From Paenibacillus oryzisoli (GTDB lineage: Bacteria > Bacillota > Bacilli > Paenibacillales > NBRC-103111), in contig NZ_LYPB01000050.1 in the NCBI RefSeq assembly GCF_001653565.1, positions 420,571-484,570 on the forward strand: a stretch of 64,000 bases of DNA, given 5' to 3'. A program made the position numbers and the translations under genes. Below the pieces are notes generated by a model, which worked only from the letters and a program-made list of their open reading frames with translations, had not been told where the DNA came from and made no database searches. Positions 60,914-64,000 of this stretch are shown one piece after another (the stretch's first letter is position 1; the number at the start of each line of letters is the position of its first letter).

Positions 60914-62749
60914 TTAACCCAAGTCAGGCGTATCTGTCAGTTCAATGACAGCATTCTCTGTGTGATGCAGTTCCAATACGATGATCTCATTGCGTCCTGT
61001 TTGGAGGAGAGGAGCCGGCAGATACAACGTGTTTTGGGGTCCTTTTTCCCAGAAACGGCCAAGATTGAAGCCATTAATCCATACGACACCCTTGGACCAA
61101 CCTGCCAACTTGACGAACGTATCTCCTGTTTCATCTACAACAAATTCCCCGCGATAGAGCGTTGGCCGATCTAGGCAATTGCTAGTTGAGCTAGCTTCTG
61201 CACTGCAAGCTTTAGTTGTAACGTCTGTTCCGACGTCTGTCCTAACCTCCGCCTTAGTCACCGCCCCCACACGCTCGAATGGAACTGCCGCTAGATTGTC
61301 TAGTGGGAGTGGATGAATCGTCCAGTCAAAAAGAAACTGATTATTCATTCGCACGCCTTCTGTAATACCTTTGCAATCGCGAAGACGCGGGCCATAATTG
61401 ATGCGCCCCATATTCTCCACGACAATATCAAGCTTCGCGCCACCAGCAGGAATGTCCATCTGGAGTGGACGAGGATCCCATCGTTCCACCGTGCCTTGGT
61501 ATACACCATCCAAGAAGATTTGTGCTCGATCATGTACTTCTTGCATGTGTAATTTTTCACCCACACGTGGCCCGGACACTTGAGTCGAGTACACGATGAA
61601 ACCATAATCTTGTCCTAGATGTTCCATCGACACGGGTGTGACGTGTTGGATTGGCTTCGTCAGATAAGGCAAAGATTCCAGTACATCAGCCTTTTCTGTT
61701 AAAGCAATTTGCCCATAGCTCTTCTTCTGAATAGGCGCAGGCAGTGCTGGGAGTTCTTCCACCGTTTTTCCCAAATGATTGGCAATTACTTTACGTACAG
61801 CACTATATTTCTCCGTCACATCACCGCACTCGGACAAGGGTGAATCGTAATCGTAACTCGTAATCGTCGCTTCATACTTCTCTTGGTAGTTGGCACCGTT
61901 ATAGAATCCGAAATTCGTTCCACCGTGGAACATATAGAAATTAACGGAGGCCCCGGCCCGCAGCATCCGATCGAACACATCGGCAACATCGCCAGCCTCC
62001 CGCGTGTGATGCGGTTTCAACCAGTGATCGAACCAACCGTTCCAGTACTCCATGCAGAAAAGCGGTTCATCCTCACGATATTGACGAAACTTCTCGAAAG
62101 CTTCTTCCGGCTGTGAGCCGAAATTAACCGTAGCCAGCGTTCCGGGTACTGTTCCACCTTGGAGCATACCATCTTCAGGACCGTCTGAAGTAAACAGCAG
62201 TACATCCACACCGCGACTAATTAAGCCGTCTCTCAAATAGGTTAAATAAGCCGTATCATTTCCGTAACTGCCGTATTCATTCTCAATTTGCACCGCTAGA
62301 ATCGGCCCGCCATTCGTACTGAGCAACGGCTTCAAGCGAGGAATTAACTCATCGTAGTATCGGTCTACTTTTTGCAAATACATCGCATCCATACAACGTA
62401 ATTTCATTGAGGGATACTGTAGCAGCCACGCCGGCAAACCACCAAACTCCCACTCTGCACAAATATAGGGACTAGGCCGTACAATCACATGTAAACCTAA
62501 GTTTCCTGCCAATGCAACAAATGCCTCCACGTCAGCAAGGCCGCTGAAATTGAATTCGCCTTCCTTCGGTTCATGCAGATTCCATGGCAAATATGTCTCC
62601 ACCGTATTGAATCCGCAGGCTTTCAACTTCAATAATCGGTCCTCCCAATAGGGGGGTACTACGCGGAAATAATGAATAGCTCCTGATAGAAGTTGGATAG
62701 GCTCCCCATCTAATAGAAATTGCTTGTTTCCTGCTGTTAAAATAGCCAC
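60914..62749 (-). CDS. Beta-galactosidase, GH35
   Basis: The 611-aa protein is a GH35 enzyme: LSGAIHYFRVVPPYWEDRLLKLKACGFNTVETYLPWNLHEP near the start, acid/base E158 in IENEYG and nucleophile E234 in CMEYWNGWFDHW, followed by two jelly-roll domains. No signal peptide is present, so it is cytoplasmic. GTG 62749, 6 bp after GGAGGG, is chosen; the frame to 62800 includes no better site. The divergent AraC regulator probably controls it. It may act on galacto-oligosaccharides or pectin side chains. Confidence 0.93.
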   Translation of the reverse strand: MAILTAGNKQFLLDGEPIQLLSGAIHYFRVVPPYWEDRLLKLKACGFNTVETYLPWNLHEPKEGEFNFSGLADVEAFVALAGNLGLHVIVRPSPYICAEWEFGGLPAWLLQYPSMKLRCMDAMYLQKVDRYYDELIPRLKPLLSTNGGPILAVQIENEYGSYGNDTAYLTYLRDGLISRGVDVLLFTSDGPEDGMLQGGTVPGTLATVNFGSQPEEAFEKFRQYREDEPLFCMEYWNGWFDHWLKPHHTREAGDVADVFDRMLRAGASVNFYMFHGGTNFGFYNGANYQEKYEATITSYDYDSPLSECGDVTEKYSAVRKVIANHLGKTVEELPALPAPIQKKSYGQIALTEKADVLESLPYLTKPIQHVTPVSMEHLGQDYGFIVYSTQVSGPRVGEKLHMQEVHDRAQIFLDGVYQGTVERWDPRPLQMDIPAGGAKLDIVVENMGRINYGPRLRDCKGITEGVRMNNQFLFDWTIHPLPLDNLAAVPFERVGAVTKAEVRTDVGTDVTTKACSAEASSTSNCLDRPTLYRGEFVVDETGDTFVKLAGWSKGVVWINGFNLGRFWEKGPQNTLYLPAPLLQTGRNEIIVLELHHTENAVIELTDTPDLG

Positions 62750-62903
62750 GATGATCCCTCCGAATGTGCGTATAAGTGGTCTTTCTATTCCTCTTATCAT
62801 CGCTGATTCTTGCCCTTCTACTCAATCTCCAAATGGCGCAAGTTCTATACCAAATGTGCCAATGGATGGTATGATGGAAGAATTAAAATTAATGCAAATG
62901 TAG

Positions 62904-62950
62904 TAACTGGAGGCAAGTAATATCATCAACTAAACGCTAACTGGAGGCAA
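62904..62950 (+). repeat. 13-bp direct repeat carrying a duplicated Shine-Dalgarno
   Basis: TAACTGGAGGCAA occurs at 62904-62916 and 62938-62950. The second copy is the ribosome-binding site of the AraC gene; the first has no start codon at proper distance. Confidence 0.7.
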
Positions 62951-62955
62951 TCTGA

Positions 62956-63885
62956 GTGGAGGATTTGTACAGGGATATTTACCGTTTTCCGAATATGATT
63001 CAGACTCTGCAGGTGGTCGGTTGCCACTTTGGACTGAAGCCCCCAGGGTGGACCTACCCGAGGCACCATCATCATTTATTTGAGCTGTTGTACTGCTCGG
63101 AGGGTGAAGTTCTGCATGAAATTAACCGCCAACCGATTACCATGTTCGCAGGCGACTGGCTGCTTATTAAGTCTGGTGTCCGACATCAATCCGCTAACCG
63201 GTCAGCTGTTCATTATGGCTATTTCAATGTCCACTTCGATCTCGATGATACGGAAATTCGCAGTCTGTTAGCAGCAACACCCTACCAGCTGATCCGTCAA
63301 AAAGAAGCCTCCACAAGCAAGCTTCGCAGCTACGTAGGCGAATTAGAAGCGGTTGTCGCGCGCAACCGTCTGTTAGAGCAAGATGCTAAGCAGGCTGAAT
63401 TGCCGCAGCTGCTATTCGAGGACAAGCTGCTGCTGCAGTCCTACACGCTGCTTATCATCCACGACGTGCTCGCACTGTTTCGCGCCCAGAAGAACGCTGG
63501 CGCAAAGACAACGCGTGAACATATGAGTGCAACGAACCGCGATGCCTCGTTGTTCTCAACTGACGTCGCCCATGCGATCGAGGAGAAGCTATCGCTTGGT
63601 CTCGGCGAGGAAGCCTCCGTCGCAGGCATCGCCAAAGAGCTGAACATGAGCCGCAGCCAGTGCAGCAAGCTGTTCTCCAAAGTGTACGGCCTATCACCGC
63701 GCCAATATGTCAGCCAAATGAAGCTGAAACAAGCCAAAGAATTGCTCGTTACGACGCATCTGTCGATGAATCATATTGCCGACAAGCTTGGCTTTCAGTC
63801 TGCCAGTCACTTCTCGCGGCAATTCCGCCGCTGGACGGGCCAGTCGCCGAGCGACTTCAGACCGAAGCACCCTACTTTTGAGTAG
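62956..63885 (+). CDS. AraC-family regulator with cupin sensor
   Basis: The 309-aa protein has an N-terminal cupin (about 20-100; PRHHHHLFELLYCSEGEVLHEINRQ) and a C-terminal AraC helix-turn-helix pair (about 215-305; ASVAGIAKELNMSRSQCSKLFSKVYG, SMNHIADKLGFQSASHFSRQFRR). The start is GTG 62956 after GGAGG (8 bp). It is divergent from the GH35 gene and likely activates it in response to a sugar. The stop lies in the loop of the terminator hairpin. Confidence 0.92.
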   Translation: MEDLYRDIYRFPNMIQTLQVVGCHFGLKPPGWTYPRHHHHLFELLYCSEGEVLHEINRQPITMFAGDWLLIKSGVRHQSANRSAVHYGYFNVHFDLDDTEIRSLLAATPYQLIRQKEASTSKLRSYVGELEAVVARNRLLEQDAKQAELPQLLFEDKLLLQSYTLLIIHDVLALFRAQKNAGAKTTREHMSATNRDASLFSTDVAHAIEEKLSLGLGEEASVAGIAKELNMSRSQCSKLFSKVYGLSPRQYVSQMKLKQAKELLVTTHLSMNHIADKLGFQSASHFSRQFRRWTGQSPSDFRPKHPTFE

Positions 63886-63898
63886 GGTGCGGGGTTTT
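63867..63898 (+). terminator. Terminator overlapping the AraC stop codon
   Basis: A perfect 10-bp stem GCACCCTACT/AGTAGGGTGC with a 4-nt loop is followed by GGGGTTTTG. The stop codon lies in the 3' arm. Confidence 0.75.
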
Positions 63899-64000
63899 GC
63901 GGCCCGCGAGGGGCTGGATGTCGATTTTTTCGACTTACGGCGGGTCTTCGCGGCTCGCGGAGGGCTGTAAGTCGATTTTTTCGACTTACGGCGGGTCTTC
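63890..64000. repeat. Second 51-bp hairpin repeat array (continues beyond window)
   Basis: Units begin at 63913 and 63964, exactly 51 bp apart, after a partial unit. Each has TGTCGA or GTAAGTCGA, TTTTT, TCGACTTAC, then ACGGCGGGTCTTCGCGG and CTCGCGG. The hairpin and period are those of the array at 37141, but the GC-rich half differs. It starts right after the AraC terminator. Confidence 0.9.

Overview
The window looks like chromosomal DNA of a spore-forming member of the Paenibacillaceae (Paenibacillus or a close relative). The evidence is two gerA-type germinant-receptor operons, a bacterial nitric oxide synthase, a YesM/YesN-type two-component system beside a CUT1 sugar ABC transporter, AraC-type regulators, purine-rich Shine-Dalgarno sites and several glycoside hydrolases. 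No rRNA, tRNA, CRISPR array, intact insertion sequence or prophage was recognised. The species was inferred from gene content only.

Layout. 1-4.1 kb: a TolC-like exported coiled-coil protein (minus, cut by the window edge) diverges from a PAAR-like DUF4280 protein and a membrane-anchored protein with ten MORN repeats. 4.5-9.2 kb: a NarL-type two-component system, a small multi-TM protein transcribed away from it, and a membrane TPR protein. 9.3-23.4 kb: a large minus-strand peptidoglycan-sugar locus, in transcription order murR-like regulator, then murQ, a CUT1 binding protein and two permeases, a double GNAT protein, a PIG-L-type deacetylase homologue, namZ, murK, nagZ, an amiE-like hydrolase and anmK. 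Together these could import cell-wall saccharides, trim them to MurNAc, GlcNAc and anhydroMurNAc, phosphorylate them and convert MurNAc-6P to GlcNAc-6P. 23.9-24.8 kb: rarD. 25.0-31.0 kb: a ger operon of order A-B-C-B-C. 31.1-37.0 kb: a CUT1 transporter with its YesM/YesN pair.

37.1-39.8 kb: a 51-bp tandem repeat array, then nos, a 109-aa unknown and a pirin. 39.9-43.1 kb: a 7TMR-DISM kinase, a divergent LuxR-type regulator and a CheY-like protein. 43.4-45.6 kb: an ABC-F ATPase behind a 47-codon leader ORF and a terminator hairpin. 45.6-51.1 kb: a GH43 hydrolase, a CUT1 transporter and a divergent GntR/LacI (AraR-like) regulator, probably for arabino-oligosaccharides. 51.2-56.7 kb: a TSUP permease, an iron-siderophore uptake pair with a Fur box and a Btr-like AraC/binding-protein fusion, and an FMN reductase. 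56.8-60.5 kb: a second gerABC operon. 60.9-63.9 kb: a GH35 beta-galactosidase with a divergent AraC regulator; the window ends inside a second array of the 51-bp repeat type.

The least explained material is intergenic: several repeat families (51-bp hairpin arrays, TAGCTG/TTTTCCA elements, GATGC elements, 7-bp microsatellite) and hairpins placed after all four ABC-transporter binding-protein genes. The most promising gene-level observations are the TolC-like/PAAR-like/MORN locus, the apparently intracellular muropeptide pathway with a PIG-L homologue lacking its usual catalytic aspartate, and the leader-ORF attenuator of the ABC-F gene.
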